Notes: a model not told the origin generated them from the sequence alone. Shown: positions 32,843-47,078, counted from the first letter of the stretch. The stretch: DNA of 64,000 nt from Metellina segmentata (GCA_947359465.1 OX375881.1:124073967-124137966); one strand, 5' to 3'. Made by a program: numbers and translations.

Positions 32843-33379
32843 AACAAATTTTTCGATAATCAAATCATTTTGTGGCTTCGAACAGGATAAATGAAATTAT
32901 TTTTTAAAAAGAAACTGCAGATTTGTCTTGAATGAATGTGTTATGTCTTACCATTTAAAAATAAGAGTGCAATCCAAACTACAAGATATTTAATAATGAT
33001 GATCATCAGTGTAAAAAGACACATTGCCAACTTCCTGAATCAATGCATATCCGAAAGGATTGCGTCAGTAATGTAAGCAGCCACATGAAATAGTACTTGT
33101 TACAAACATCTACTTATAAATATAAACACTAGAATGAAATCAGCAAATTGTGTCTGGATATTATTGGAATTGTTGCAATTTCACCATGTCTATGCAATCA
33201 AAAGGTATAGGTAGTCATGCCATGTTGCTCTTGGCGATGCACTCTTCTCAGATGCGTCCCCTTCTTTCCTGTTAAAAGAAGAGCCTCCAATAGATGGCGC
33301 CTGTTACAAAGTGTCCTGAACGAGTGCACAATGAAATCAATAGCTGAAACTAATTGCTTTGAACAGTTGTCAAGGAATT

Positions 33380-34148
33380 ACAGGACAGGACAGGACAATC
33401 ACTTCCGGAGTGCCTACTGCAAAGCAGCTTAACTCCCCGTCATCAGGTGTGCGTAACTTAAATCTGAGTTGCTTAAATAAAGAGAAAAATTTAAAAATAA
33501 AAAATGATTTAAAAAGGCTGATTAGAAATAAAACATAACTTTCAGCTGAACAAAGTTCCGAAAGATGGCACCACCTCCTTAAGCGAGATCGACAAACCAG
33601 TCGGTTTCCCTTCCAGAGTGTGACCGCATTCAGAGGTGGCAAACTTCGATGATCCATTTAAAAGTTAGAAAAGATTAAAATTTTAAATAAATAAAAAGAA
33701 AAACAAGGTCGAAAAAGAGAAATAAAACTGTTGTGTTTTAGTGATTCAATTAGGGTCCTGTCGAGTCCAAAAAATGCTCAGCGTCTACGAGTGACAACAG
33801 GGGTCATGATCCAATATGGGATTTGCAAAATAAAAAATTTTGCATGGGGGGATAAAGTTAGGAATTGAAGTCAAAGACATCAGGATCCAAACGAAACATG
33901 CCGCATTGACGTTTAGGTCGCCGCGGGTAAGTTTCTAGGTGTGGTTGCAAGAAGGCACGAGGTCTTTTTGCAGAGCTTTTGACCGAAGGGTCATAAGGTG
34001 GTAATGCTCTAAGTGCTTCGTTTGGAACCTGAGGTATTTTGGGTCAGAATGTATGACTTCATTCCGGACATAGTAAGGAGCTCCCGTGATAGTCCGCAAT
34101 GTGCGGCTCTGGAAACTCTGCAGTTTTTTCCAATTCAATGTATTTGTA
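33380..34148 (-). mobile_element. Fossil family A 3' end, U4
   Basis: Same fossil as 10172-10940. Confidence 0.9.
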
Positions 34149-34448
34149 ATCCAAGACAAAAAGTCGCATCTTTTTTTTTTGTTAAAAAAAGAGTACTTTA
34201 TATAATAAAATTTACCTTTATTTTAATGCTATATATGTTAAACATTTCAGTGTTGATCGAATTGGGGAAGAATAATGAAAACAAGGCGAGTGGGACTCGA
34301 ACTTCGACCGGAGGGTAAGTTTTTTTTTTAAGTGTTTCCCCCCCCCCTATTTTTTTTAAAATTTTAAATAATATTCCATGATTTCAATACTTTTGTTGTA
34401 ATATTGGTTTTGTTTATTAAATATTCCTCTTTGATGGATTTATTTCTT

Positions 34449-34464
34449 GGCTCTGAAAAGAGCC
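34449..34464 (-). terminator. H1 3' stem-loop, U5
   Basis: Minus strand GGCTCT-TTTC-AGAGCC. Confidence 0.93.
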
Positions 34465-34500
34465 TTTTTTTTTTGTTTAGAGTTCAATATGACATTGCAC

Positions 34501-35109
34501 CTATTTCTTTGCTGCCTTTTTAGGTGCAGCCTTTTTCGGTGTCTTTAATTTTTTTGCTTTGGGTGCTTTCGGTTTGGTGGCTTTGGATACCTTTTTCGGT
34601 GATTTTGGTTTGGCAACCTTCTTTGCAGCTGCTGCTGGCTTCTTTGGAGATGGCTTTTTCTTTTCTACTTTTGCTTTCGGTTTGGTTGCTTTTTTGACTG
34701 GGGTCTTTGTTTTCTTGGCCACTGAAGCACTCTCCTTCTTGGGTTTTTTCTCTGTCGGTTTTCCGGGTTTAATTTTCGGCCCAGAAACGCTTAGTTTGAA
34801 AGATCCACTTGCCCCTTTGCCTTTCGTTTGAACGAGAGCTCCACTGGCAACAGCACTTTTCAAGTATCTCTTGATGAATGGTGTCAGGCGGTCCAGATCG
34901 ACTTTGTTGTTTGCACCGATGTGTTTTTTGATAGCTTGAAGGGACGATCCTCCTCGTTCTTTTAGGTTTGCGATCGATTCAATGACCATTTCAGACACTT
35001 TAGGATGGGATGGTGCAGTTTTGGGTTTCTTTGTTGCTGCACTCTTCGCCTTTTTCTTAGGCGTGGCAGCGGCAGCAGGGGCTGAAACAGCAACGGTATC
35101 TTCAGACAT
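34501..35109 (-). CDS. H1: Linker histone H1, unit U5
   Basis: Same 202-residue H1 protein. Confidence 0.96.
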   Translation of the reverse strand: MSEDTVAVSAPAAAATPKKKAKSAATKKPKTAPSHPKVSEMVIESIANLKERGGSSLQAIKKHIGANNKVDLDRLTPFIKRYLKSAVASGALVQTKGKGASGSFKLSVSGPKIKPGKPTEKKPKKESASVAKKTKTPVKKATKPKAKVEKKKPSPKKPAAAAKKVAKPKSPKKVSKATKPKAPKAKKLKTPKKAAPKKAAKK

Positions 35110-35727
<618 letters not shown>

Positions 35728-35762
35728 ATAGACTTTTTAGAAGACTAGTGTAATAAAAAAAA

Positions 35763-35778
35763 GGCCCTTATCAGGGCC
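35763..35778 (+). terminator. H3 3' stem-loop, U5
   Basis: GGCCCT-TATC-AGGGCC. Confidence 0.9.
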
Positions 35779-36165
35779 AAAAAATTTATATCGTCGGCTT
35801 AGAGCAGACTCGTAAATTTGTGTTTGGGTCGAAGCTGAATCCTCGTGATTACACATATTTATTGTTATCTGTATACATAATACCACAGTGAATATTTTTA
35901 TTGTTATCTATTTACAATATATGTATACATACAATAACACAATTAATATTTATTTTTATATACCTATAACACAATCAAGATGCCTCTCATTTTCCGACCA
36001 TTTGTCGTACATTGGCATGTTTGCCTCTTAATTACTTTCTGTTCGAAGCGAACGGTATATTGTTTGTTAGTAGCATGTAATGTAAACACAGTAAATCCAA
36101 ATACTAACGTTCACAGCCTGTGATAAAAAAAAAAATAAAGAAGGAGCAGCTTTGATATATTTGTT

Positions 36166-36181
36166 GGCCCTTAAAAGGGCC
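36166..36181 (-). terminator. H2A 3' stem-loop, U5
   Basis: Minus strand GGCCCT-TTTA-AGGGCC. The neighbouring T-run is one base longer than in other units. Confidence 0.9.
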
Positions 36182-36218
36182 CTTTTTTTTTTTAGTTGTT
36201 GTAAAGTTCGTTTGGAAA

Positions 36219-36593
36219 TTAAGCTTTCTTTTCGGTCTTTTTGGGAAGCAACACAGCCTGGATGTTTGGCAGTACACCGCCCTGGGCAATGGTAACACCC
36301 GAGAGTAGCTTGTTCAACTCCTCATCGTTACGGATTGCGAGTTGGAGATGTCTAGGAATGATCCTAGTCTTCTTGTTATCTCTGGCAGCATTACCAGCCA
36401 ACTCGAGTACTTCAGCAGCCAAGTATTCCAAGACTGCAGCTAGGTACACTGGTGCACCAGCTCCAACTCGTTCGGCATAGTTGCCTTTCCTCAAAAGACG
36501 ATGGATACGACCGACGGGAAACTGAAGTCCAGCACGGCTGGAACGAGTCTTGCTCTTTCCCTTAACTTTTCCGCCTTTGCCTCGACCTGACAT
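36219..36593 (-). CDS. H2A: Core histone H2A, unit U5
   Basis: Same 124-residue H2A with intact promoter. Confidence 0.97.
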   Translation of the reverse strand: MSGRGKGGKVKGKSKTRSSRAGLQFPVGRIHRLLRKGNYAERVGAGAPVYLAAVLEYLAAEVLELAGNAARDNKKTRIIPRHLQLAIRNDEELNKLLSGVTIAQGGVLPNIQAVLLPKKTEKKA

Positions 36594-36670
36594 GATAAAT
36601 GGTAGTTGGGAGTGAAACGGAGAGAGATAGAAAATTTTGTGTGTGAACGCCTGACGCAGGCCTTTATATA
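36594..36670 (-). promoter_or_regulatory. H2A leader and TATA box, U5
   Basis: TATATAAA at 36663-36670; empty target site. Confidence 0.8.
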
Positions 36671-37074
36671 ACCTCAGGAGCAATGTTTTCGCCCAGCGAA
36701 TCAAAAGCGAGCGTTTTCACTGTCCAGCCCTCCAAAGCATCCCTTTTAATGTGTTAGATACACCGCAATGTTTTCCCCTTAGGGTCCAATTATCCGAGTA
36801 GGATCATGTTACGAGATAAGCTGTCAATAGCTTCCCCCCCCCCTCGGCCAGTAGGGTTTCTTTCACTGATTGAAAGTTGACACCCTGGCTTCCTATTGCT
36901 CATTGTGATGGGTCGATTGACTAATCAGACATCGCAGTAACAAATGACACTCAACACAGCGTGCTCTTTTCTTTCCTTTGTGTGTTCAGGGGGAGGGGGC
37001 ATCGTTATCGCAGGAAACCCGACTCTTTTGAAATCCTAATTGGTTTTTTATTGGTGTTTTGCTGTAAAACGAAT

Positions 37075-37193
37075 GCCAACGGCCATACCATGGTGAACAC
37101 ACCGGTTCTCGTCCGATCACCGAAGTTAAGCACCTTCGGGCGCGGTCAGTACTTGGGAGGGTGACCACCTGGGAACACCGCGTGCCGTTGGCA
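37075..37193 (+). rRNA. 5S ribosomal RNA, unit U5
   Basis: Same 5S sequence and terminator as in U1. Confidence 0.96.
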
Positions 37194-37257
37194 TCTTTTT
37201 ACTTTTCGATTTACTTGATATTCATTTCATTTTGTTATGCACTTAGTTATTTAATAT

Positions 37258-37294
<37 letters not shown>

Positions 37295-37813
37295 TATAGT
37301 AAAAGAAAGACAGTTTCTAAACGCCGTGTTTTGCACAGATTATTTATTGAAGTGTTGATTTTGTACAGAGAGAGATATGCAATTACAAATAGATGATAGA
37401 GGTTTTGGGAAAACAAGAACAACACATATTGAGTTAATTGAAGTAATTCTTAAAAAAAAAAAACGAATCTAAGTAATCATGTGTAGGCGATTACTTACAA
37501 CTGTGACCCTCGTAGCAACAGGCTCTGGGTTCGAATCCCAGTCATGGCATGCGTTCATGTAGTTAGTTATTATTTAAAAATCGTTTTATCTTAATTTGAT
37601 GTAATTCCTCCGAGCGCTCCGGGACTTCGTCCCTCGCGCTCGGAGGAGGCTCTTCGCGCGCCCTCCCATCCGCGTCCCATGCGTACCTCGTTTCGTGATT
37701 TTCACTCTCTCGCCCCAGCACAGACTTAATTTTTTGTATTGTCGCCTCATTATTCGCTCCTCCGCGTCACTTCATCGAACGGCACCTTTCGAGCGGAACC
37801 ATACGAATTTGTT
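37194..37813. other. 5S-H2B spacer, U5
   Basis: (AT) tract 37264-37291; tRNA-like fragment 37502-37550; GC hairpin 37607-37646. Confidence 0.75.
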
Positions 37814-37829
37814 GGCCCTGAAAAGGGCC
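37814..37829 (-). terminator. H2B 3' stem-loop, U5
   Basis: Minus strand GGCCCT-TTTC-AGGGCC. Confidence 0.93.
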
Positions 37830-37857
37830 TTTTTTTTTTCCTCAACTGTCCATAAAT

Positions 37858-38232
37858 TTACTTGGAACTGGTATACTTGGTGACAGCCTTGGTTCCTTCA
37901 GACACAGCGTGCTTTGCGAGCTCACCGGGAAGCAAGAGTCGCACTGCGGTTTGAATTTCCCGACTCGTGATGGTGCTCCTCTTATTGTAGTGAGCCAAGC
38001 GAGATGATTCTGCTGCAATTCTTTCAAAGATGTCGTTCACGAAGGAATTCATGATTGACATAGCTTTGCTGCTAATTCCAGTGTCAGGATGGACCTGTTT
38101 CAAGACTTTGTAAATGTAGATAGCGAAGGATTCCTTCCTGCGCTTCTTTCTCTTTTTTTTGTCACCAGCTCGGACGGCCTTTTGGGCCTTTCCGGCTTTC
38201 TTAACGGCTTTACCAGATGCTTGTGGAGGCAT
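37858..38232 (-). CDS. H2B: Core histone H2B, unit U5
   Basis: Same 124-residue H2B; its TATA box (38288-38295) is intact, while the H4 side of the shared promoter is interrupted by E5. Confidence 0.97.
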   Translation of the reverse strand: MPPQASGKAVKKAGKAQKAVRAGDKKKRKKRRKESFAIYIYKVLKQVHPDTGISSKAMSIMNSFVNDIFERIAAESSRLAHYNKRSTITSREIQTAVRLLLPGELAKHAVSEGTKAVTKYTSSK

Positions 38233-38409
38233 GATCAGTCTTTTTCGATTGAATGTATGGATGAAACTTCGGTTCGAAAGGGGGGTCTTTATATACATAT
38301 TCCAAAGCACAATCATCCGCCAATCACAAATGCATGCGAGAAGGGTTGAGTGGTTTGGAGAAGGCATGCTCCTCCCCAGATAGGTATAAAAGAAGGTGCC
38401 ACATTTTGC
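38233..38409. promoter_or_regulatory. Divergent H2B/H4 promoter, U5 (H4 side interrupted by E5)
   Basis: H2B TATATAAA at 38288-38295; H4 TATAAAA at 38385-38391. E5 begins 25 nt after the start of the H4 box. Confidence 0.8.
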
Positions 38410-39587
<1,178 letters not shown>

Positions 39588-39622
39588 ATAATATCACCTT
39601 GTATACCTCAACACAAAAAAAA

Positions 39623-39638
39623 GGCCCTTTTCAGGGCC
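39623..39638 (+). terminator. H4 3' stem-loop, U5
   Basis: GGCCCT-TTTC-AGGGCC. Confidence 0.93.
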
Positions 39639-40175
39639 AACAAATTTTTCGATAATCAAATCATTTTGTGGCTTCGAACAGGATAAATGAAATTATTTTT
39701 TAAAAAGAAACTGCAGATTTGTCTTGAATGAATGTGTTATGTCTTACCATTTAAAAATAAGAGTGCAATCCAAACTACAAGATATTTAATAATGATGATC
39801 ATCAGTGTAAAAAGACACATTGCCAACTTCCTGAATCAATGCATATCCGAAAGGATTGCGTCAGTAATGTAAGCAGCCACATGAAATAGTACTTGTTACA
39901 AACATCTACTTATAAATATAAACACTAGAATGAAATCAGCAAATTGTGTCTGGATATTATTGGAATTGTTGCAATTTCACCATGTCTATGCAATCAAAAG
40001 GTATAGGTAGTCATGCCATGTTGCTCTTGGCGATGCACTCTTCTCAGATGCGTCCCCTTCTTTCCTGTTAAAAGAAGAGCCTCCAATAGATGGCGCCTGT
40101 TACAAAGTGTCCTGAACGAGTGCACAATGAAATCAATAGCTGAAACTAATTGCTTTGAACAGTTGTCAAGGAATT

Positions 40176-40944
40176 ACAGGACAGGACAGGACAATCACTT
40201 CCGGAGTGCCTACTGCAAAGCAGCTTAACTCCCCGTCATCAGGTGTGCGTAACTTAAATCTGAGTTGCTTAAATAAAGAGAAAAATTTAAAAATAAAAAA
40301 TGATTTAAAAAGGCTGATTAGAAATAAAACATAACTTTCAGCTGAACAAAGTTCCGAAAGATGGCACCACCTCCTTAAGCGAGATCGACAAACCAGTCGG
40401 TTTCCCTTCCAGAGTGTGACCGCATTCAGAGGTGGCAAACTTCGATGATCCATTTAAAAGTTAGAAAAGATTAAAATTTTAAATAAATAAAAAGAAAAAC
40501 AAGGTCGAAAAAGAGAAATAAAACTGTTGTGTTTTAGTGATTCAATTAGGGTCCTGTCGAGTCCAAAAAATGCTCAGCGTCTACGAGTGACAACAGGGGT
40601 CATGATCCAATATGGGATTTGCAAAATAAAAAATTTTGCATGGGGGGATAAAGTTAGGAATTGAAGTCAAAGACATCAGGATCCAAACGAAACATGCCGC
40701 ATTGACGTTTAGGTCGCCGCGGGTAAGTTTCTAGGTGTGGTTGCAAGAAGGCACGAGGTCTTTTTGCAGAGCTTTTGACCGAAGGGTCATAAGGTGGTAA
40801 TGCTCTAAGTGCTTCGTTTGGAACCTGAGGTATTTTGGGTCAGAATGTATGACTTCATTCCGGACATAGTAAGGAGCTCCCGTGATAGTCCGCAATGTGC
40901 GGCTCTGGAAACTCTGCAGTTTTTTCCAATTCAATGTATTTGTA
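40176..40944 (-). mobile_element. Fossil family A 3' end, U5
   Basis: Same fossil as 10172-10940; it coexists in this unit with the younger E5 copy of the same family, in opposite orientation. Confidence 0.9.
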
Positions 40945-41244
40945 ATCCAAGACAAAAAGTCGCATCTTTTTTTTTTGTTAAAAAAAGAGTACTTTATATA
41001 ATAAAATTTACCTTTATTTTAATGCTATATATGTTAAACATTTCAGTGTTGATCGAATTGGGGAAGAATAATGAAAACAAGGCGAGTGGGACTCGAACTT
41101 CGACCGGAGGGTAAGTTTTTTTTTTAAGTGTTTCCCCCCCCCCTATTTTTTTTAAAATTTTAAATAATATTCCATGATTTCAATACTTTTGTTGTAATAT
41201 TGGTTTTGTTTATTAAATATTCCTCTTTGATGGATTTATTTCTT

Positions 41245-41260
41245 GGCTCTGAAAAGAGCC
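41245..41260 (-). terminator. H1 3' stem-loop, U6
   Basis: Minus strand GGCTCT-TTTC-AGAGCC. Confidence 0.93.
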
Positions 41261-41296
41261 TTTTTTTTTTGTTTAGAGTTCAATATGACATTGCAC

Positions 41297-41905
41297 CTAT
41301 TTCTTTGCTGCCTTTTTAGGTGCAGCCTTTTTCGGTGTCTTTAATTTTTTTGCTTTGGGTGCTTTCGGTTTGGTGGCTTTGGATACCTTTTTCGGTGATT
41401 TTGGTTTGGCAACCTTCTTTGCAGCTGCTGCTGGCTTCTTTGGAGATGGCTTTTTCTTTTCTACTTTTGCTTTCGGTTTGGTTGCTTTTTTGACTGGGGT
41501 CTTTGTTTTCTTGGCCACTGAAGCACTCTCCTTCTTGGGTTTTTTCTCTGTCGGTTTTCCGGGTTTAATTTTCGGCCCAGAAACGCTTAGTTTGAAAGAT
41601 CCACTTGCCCCTTTGCCTTTCGTTTGAACGAGAGCTCCACTGGCAACAGCACTTTTCAAGTATCTCTTGATGAATGGTGTCAGGCGGTCCAGATCGACTT
41701 TGTTGTTTGCACCGATGTGTTTTTTGATAGCTTGAAGGGACGATCCTCCTCGTTCTTTTAGGTTTGCGATCGATTCAATGACCATTTCAGACACTTTAGG
41801 ATGGGATGGTGCAGTTTTGGGTTTCTTTGTTGCTGCACTCTTCGCCTTTTTCTTAGGCGTGGCAGCGGCAGCAGGGGCTGAAACAGCAACGGTATCTTCA
41901 GACAT
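41297..41905 (-). CDS. H1: Linker histone H1, unit U6
   Basis: Same 202-residue H1 protein. Confidence 0.96.
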   Translation of the reverse strand: MSEDTVAVSAPAAAATPKKKAKSAATKKPKTAPSHPKVSEMVIESIANLKERGGSSLQAIKKHIGANNKVDLDRLTPFIKRYLKSAVASGALVQTKGKGASGSFKLSVSGPKIKPGKPTEKKPKKESASVAKKTKTPVKKATKPKAKVEKKKPSPKKPAAAAKKVAKPKSPKKVSKATKPKAPKAKKLKTPKKAAPKKAAKK

Positions 41906-42523
<618 letters not shown>

Positions 42524-42558
42524 ATAGACTTTTTAGAAGACTAGTGTAATAAAAAAAA

Positions 42559-42574
42559 GGCCCTTATCAGGGCC
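42559..42574 (+). terminator. H3 3' stem-loop, U6
   Basis: GGCCCT-TATC-AGGGCC. Confidence 0.9.
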
Positions 42575-42961
42575 AAAAAATTTATATCGTCGGCTTAGAG
42601 CAGACTCGTAAATTTGTGTTTGGGTCGAAGCTGAATCCTCGTGATTACACATATTTATTGTTATCTGTATACATAATACCACAGTGAATATTTTTATTGT
42701 TATCTATTTACAATATATGTATACATACAATAACACAATTAATATTTATTTTTATATACCTATAACACAATCAAGATGCCTCTCATTTTCCGACCATTTG
42801 TCGTACATTGGCATGTTTGCCTCTTAATTACTTTCTGTTCGAAGCGAACGGTATATTGTTTGTTAGTAGCATGTAATGTAAACACAGTAAATCCAAATAC
42901 TAACGTTCACAGCCTGTGATAAAAAAAAAAATAAAGAAGGAGCAGCTTTGATATATTTGTT

Positions 42962-42977
42962 GGCCCTTAAAAGGGCC
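42962..42977 (-). terminator. H2A 3' stem-loop, U6
   Basis: Minus strand GGCCCT-TTTA-AGGGCC. Confidence 0.9.
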
Positions 42978-43013
42978 CTTTTTTTTTTAGTTGTTGTAAA
43001 GTTCGTTTGGAAA

Positions 43014-43388
43014 TTAAGCTTTCTTTTCGGTCTTTTTGGGAAGCAACACAGCCTGGATGTTTGGCAGTACACCGCCCTGGGCAATGGTAACACCCGAGAG
43101 TAGCTTGTTCAACTCCTCATCGTTACGGATTGCGAGTTGGAGATGTCTAGGAATGATCCTAGTCTTCTTGTTATCTCTGGCAGCATTACCAGCCAACTCG
43201 AGTACTTCAGCAGCCAAGTATTCCAAGACTGCAGCTAGGTACACTGGTGCACCAGCTCCAACTCGTTCGGCATAGTTGCCTTTCCTCAAAAGACGATGGA
43301 TACGACCGACGGGAAACTGAAGTCCAGCACGGCTGGAACGAGTCTTGCTCTTTCCCTTAACTTTTCCGCCTTTGCCTCGACCTGACAT
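43014..43388 (-). CDS. H2A: Core histone H2A, unit U6 (TATA box displaced by E3)
   Basis: Same 124-residue H2A, frame intact, but E3 begins 57 bp upstream of the ATG and moves the TATA box to 47071-47078, so normal expression is unlikely (inference). Confidence 0.96.
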   Translation of the reverse strand: MSGRGKGGKVKGKSKTRSSRAGLQFPVGRIHRLLRKGNYAERVGAGAPVYLAAVLEYLAAEVLELAGNAARDNKKTRIIPRHLQLAIRNDEELNKLLSGVTIAQGGVLPNIQAVLLPKKTEKKA

Positions 43389-43431
43389 GATAAATGGTAG
43401 TTGGGAGTGAAACGGAGAGAGATAGAAAATT

Positions 43432-43444
43432 TTGTGTGTGAACG
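43432..43444 (-). repeat. Target-site duplication of E3, left copy
   Basis: TTGTGTGTGAACG on the plus strand, repeated at 47045-47057. Confidence 0.94.
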
Positions 43445-43975
43445 GACTGGACTGGACAATCACTTAGGGAGCTCCCGCGGCGGCACGCCGCTCATCTCCA
43501 CATCGAAAGTAGGAAAGAATCGAAAGACAGGTAGTTTCTTCAGGAGGGGGTATCAAAGGAAGGTAGAATGAGCTGGATCCAAGAAAGACAGCTGCTGCAT
43601 CCCATGCGGTTCGGAGTCCTGCGTCTGAATGACGCGAGGAGCTCCGAGTTCCGATGTTTTGCGAGAGTAGGGAAGGGGGAGTGGCTTCTAGTCATGTGAC
43701 TTTCATCAGCCAGGGAAAGTAAAGAAGGCGGTACATGCAGCTAACCGCGCTGAGAAGTTTCCCATTGGTCGATGATGGTCAGCTGACCATCACTCCCATG
43801 GAGAGAAATAAGCAAGGATAACCCGAAAGGGTTATGTAGGAAGATTAAAGACAGAATTTACTGTGATCTAATTAGGGGTCCAATCAAGTCCTTAACCCAA
43901 TCTTAATGGTATCCATACGCGTCCCATGATAATGGGCATGCAAATATGAGGTTTTAAGTGGGGGGAAATGAAGCC
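43445..43975 (-). other. E3 3' UTR and tail
   Basis: In sense: hairpin CCCAT-TATC-ATGGG (43923-43936); the conserved block GATTGGACCCCTAATTA (within 43864-43891); an 18-bp palindrome GATGGTCAGCTGACCATC (43774-43791); a terminal GCGGC/GCCGC hairpin (43467-43499); and the pentamer tail. Confidence 0.8.
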
Positions 43976-46792
43976 TTAGTCATCAAGAGCCAAACGGAAC
44001 ATTCCACATCGGCGTTTAGGCCTTTGTGGATAGGTATCAAACTGTTGATGCAGAAAGGCTCTAGGCCTTTTCTGCGAGCTTTTAACAGTTGGGTCATAAG
44101 GTGGAAGTGACCTCAATGCTTCGTTTGGAACTTGAGGAAGTTTTTCAAAGAATTTAATCGAAAGGTGCTTCATAAATTCAGCAACGGGTTTAATTTCGAA
44201 ATCCGAATGAATGGCTTCATTTTGGACAAACCAGGGGGCTTTCGCGATCGTACGTAATATACGATTTTGAAAAATCTGCAGTTTTTTAATATTAGTTGTG
44301 CATGTCGCGGCCCACACCTGGGAACCGTACATGACAATAGGTCGTAATATAGCTTTGTAGACAAGAATTTTATTCTCAGTGGAGAGCCGGCTATTCCAAG
44401 CCAAGAGGGGATATAGTTTGCAGCGGGCAATAGCTCCGTTAGACAGAGCATGCCTGACGTGCTTGGTCCAAAGTAATTTTGGGTCGAGCACGAGTCCTAA
44501 GTATTTGTAACTGAAAACCCAGTAGACTGGCGTACCAAAAAGTACAAGGGGGGGAATATTAGCATAATCTGGGTTTTGAAGGTCAATTTTGAATCCATAA
44601 TTAAATGAATTATATCTCCTGGAGAAAAACAAGGAGGCACATTTTGAAGCGTTGACTTTTACCCGCCAGTGGGAAAGCCAAATTTCGAGATCTTTGATGT
44701 ACTCTTTCAGTCTAGACAAGATATGAAGCTTATTGTTGGATTGCGTCATGATGGCTGTGTCATCAGCGTAGATTGCGAGGGTGGTTTTCTGATTTTTCGG
44801 AATGTCATTCACGAACAGGTTGAAAAGTTTGGGGCCTAGTAATGAACCCTGCGGGACTCCTGAATGGATTGGGCGGTGGGAGGAAAAATCTTTCTGTCCA
44901 ACTCTGACAGTGAAAGAACGATTAGTGAGGTATGAGTTGATCAGATTAATTAGATGAGCCGAAAAGCCAAGTCGCATGAGCTTGTAAATAAGTCCCGTGT
45001 GCCAAACGCGGTCAAACGCTTTTGACACATCTAAGAATAGAACACCAGTGTGTTGTCTTTTACGATAGCCTTCGTGGATTAGTTCAGTAACACGTAACAG
45101 CTGGTGGTTAGTGCTATGTTTCTTGCGAAACCCAAATTGTTCTGGAATGATAATATCATTATCCAGAACGAACTTTTCCAGGCGTATAAGTAAAATATAT
45201 TCAAAGATTTTACTCAAAGAACTGAGCAATGAGATGGGACGATAATTACTAGGAATTTTGTGATTTAAGCTAGGTTTTGGAATCGGGACAATGACCGCAG
45301 TTTTCCAGCTTTGGGGAAAATAACTTTTCTTAATCATAACATTGATTAAGAAAGTTATGAAGACAATGAAGTTTATGGGGAGGTTCTTGACCATGCGATT
45401 CGTGATAGAATCCAGTCCAGGAGTCTTTTTGACTTTCAGGGAGGAGATGAAGCTTTCCACCTCATGGGCGGTTGCAGGTTCGATACCTGTTTCAAAAGGG
45501 GTTCCTAGGTACTCGCCGACCTGTTCGTGAATGTCCGAGAAGTGCTGTGGTTCTCCAACAATGGGATTCGGTTGAAATTGGGATTGGAGACTGTCAGCTA
45601 AAAATTCAGCTTTCTCTTTCCCAGTAATTGCAATATCACCTGAGTCATTAGTGAGCGGTGGTACTGAAACATAAGATTTTTTGAGCTGTGAGGTTTTCCT
45701 CCAAAGCGAATTATCCTCAGTCGTTAGGGACTCAATGTGGCTATGCCATCTGGCCTGAGCGAGAGAGTACACCATTGATTTGATTACTTTATCTGCATTG
45801 CGGAGATCTTGTTTTGATTGGGGATCACGAAATCTCTGCCAAATTTTCCGCAATCGATTTCGATGCTTAATTTTGATCCTGACTTCCTCAGAGAATCGGA
45901 AAGGTTCAGGTTTTAATTTTGGTTTGGAAGCAGCATCGAATGCCTCCTTAATCTTATTTCCTAAACTTTCAATGGAATTTTCAATGTCATCACAACTGGA
46001 TAAATTTGGTGAGGGAAGGGGTGAGTTAGCCAAAATATGATTAAAATTCCCCCAGTTCGTTGAGAAAAGGTCTGGCAATTTTTCAGTGAGCTTTGACGTA
46101 TTTAAAATTAATTCGACCGGGAGATGGTCGGAGCTAAGATCATTGATAGTTCTTATTGAACTTTGAAAGGGGATAAACTTGAAAAGGGCCAAATCAAGAA
46201 ACGTGTCTAGTCTCCCATGAAAATTTAAGTGAGTGGGGTCATCCGGAGAAATGACCCGTACACCCGATAGATTATCTATCATATTTTTGAGTTTGTTTCC
46301 CCATGCATTGGAAGTATGATTATTCCAAGCAACATGGGAAGAATTTAAGTCTCCAGCTATGATGACATTGTTTCCAGTTGAAAACAATTTAGTGATGTCA
46401 GCCTCCGGGAATGAAATCCCCCTCTTGTAAGGAGGGAGATAAGCTGATATAATTTTAATTGGGGGTGAATCTCTCATGTTCACCTCGACCAAGGTAGCTT
46501 CAACTTTATCTAATGTCGGAGTCGGAATGAGACGATGAGAGATATTCCGTTTGACATAGATACATGTGCCTCCAGCTGATCGGCGAAAATTAAGCGTTAT
46601 TTCTCTATCATTTTTATAGAGATAATAATTGGGGATTTGGGGATTAAATCCAGGAGTTAGGTGGGTCTCTGAGACCAAAAAGAGATCAAAATTCTTCTCT
46701 AAGAGAAACTGACGGACTTCGTGGATCTTGGCTCTGAGTCCGTTAGCATTCCAAAAGCCTATATTTAAATACTGCAGATTTGTACTGGACAT
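43976..46792 (-). CDS. E3 ORF2, AP endonuclease-reverse transcriptase
   Basis: 938 residues: AP endonuclease (GFWNANGLR, SETHL, AGDLNSSH, SSDHLPVE), RT (NYRPISLLSSLSKIFE, FLDVSKAFD, GVPQGSLLGP, YADD at 675-678) and a C-terminal YKYLGLVLD region; no RNase H. The ATG at 46792 follows the ORF1 stop after two bases (TAATTATG). Frame complete although the element is truncated. It translates to the same protein as E4 ORF2. Confidence 0.95.
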   Translation of the reverse strand: MSSTNLQYLNIGFWNANGLRAKIHEVRQFLLEKNFDLFLVSETHLTPGFNPQIPNYYLYKNDREITLNFRRSAGGTCIYVKRNISHRLIPTPTLDKVEATLVEVNMRDSPPIKIISAYLPPYKRGISFPEADITKLFSTGNNVIIAGDLNSSHVAWNNHTSNAWGNKLKNMIDNLSGVRVISPDDPTHLNFHGRLDTFLDLALFKFIPFQSSIRTINDLSSDHLPVELILNTSKLTEKLPDLFSTNWGNFNHILANSPLPSPNLSSCDDIENSIESLGNKIKEAFDAASKPKLKPEPFRFSEEVRIKIKHRNRLRKIWQRFRDPQSKQDLRNADKVIKSMVYSLAQARWHSHIESLTTEDNSLWRKTSQLKKSYVSVPPLTNDSGDIAITGKEKAEFLADSLQSQFQPNPIVGEPQHFSDIHEQVGEYLGTPFETGIEPATAHEVESFISSLKVKKTPGLDSITNRMVKNLPINFIVFITFLINVMIKKSYFPQSWKTAVIVPIPKPSLNHKIPSNYRPISLLSSLSKIFEYILLIRLEKFVLDNDIIIPEQFGFRKKHSTNHQLLRVTELIHEGYRKRQHTGVLFLDVSKAFDRVWHTGLIYKLMRLGFSAHLINLINSYLTNRSFTVRVGQKDFSSHRPIHSGVPQGSLLGPKLFNLFVNDIPKNQKTTLAIYADDTAIMTQSNNKLHILSRLKEYIKDLEIWLSHWRVKVNASKCASLFFSRRYNSFNYGFKIDLQNPDYANIPPLVLFGTPVYWVFSYKYLGLVLDPKLLWTKHVRHALSNGAIARCKLYPLLAWNSRLSTENKILVYKAILRPIVMYGSQVWAATCTTNIKKLQIFQNRILRTIAKAPWFVQNEAIHSDFEIKPVAEFMKHLSIKFFEKLPQVPNEALRSLPPYDPTVKSSQKRPRAFLHQQFDTYPQRPKRRCGMFRLALDD

Positions 46793-46794
46793 AA

Positions 46795-47043
46795 TTAGAG
46801 CATGGGGGGGTTTCCTGTGATAAGTGCAACATAATGCACGTAGATTAAGTATGCCCTGTCAACTCCGTGCGATGCAGTACGGAGCTGGGGCAAGGCATTT
46901 TTAAATGCCCTTAGTAAAACTTCGGGTTCGATACCCGCTTGCCCTGTCATCTGAATTACAGCCAAAAGGGTGTCGGTACATGCATTTTGATTAGTTAAAG
47001 CATCTGCGCGGGGGACCGACAAATTTGGAGAGGTTATCTCCCT
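46795..47043 (-). pseudogene. E3 ORF1 remnant (C-terminal 82 codons)
   Basis: Starts within ORF1 at REITSPNLSV and matches the C-terminal end of E4 ORF1 to the stop; all zinc knuckles are missing. The frame happens to continue open into the H2A promoter up to 47112, a chance fusion. Confidence 0.92.
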
Positions 47044-47044
47044 G

Positions 47045-47078
47045 TTGTGTGTGAACGCCTGACGCAGGCCTTTATATA
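47045..47078 (-). promoter_or_regulatory. Right target duplication of E3 and H2A TATA box, U6
   Basis: Duplication at 47045-47057; TATATAAA at 47071-47078. The H2A promoter now reads directly into E3. Confidence 0.85.

Larger units (their letters stand above)
43445..47044 (-). mobile_element. E3: 5'-truncated Jockey-clade LINE, family C, in H2A promoter
   Basis: A 3600-bp minus-strand element, sense with H2A, flanked by a 13-bp duplication. It keeps the last 82 codons of ORF1, complete ORF2, the 3' UTR and the tail TGTCC-AGTCC-AGTC. The truncated 5' end is directly joined to the target duplication, which marks it as a primary incomplete integration and not a later deletion. It is nearly identical to E4. 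Confidence 0.96.
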
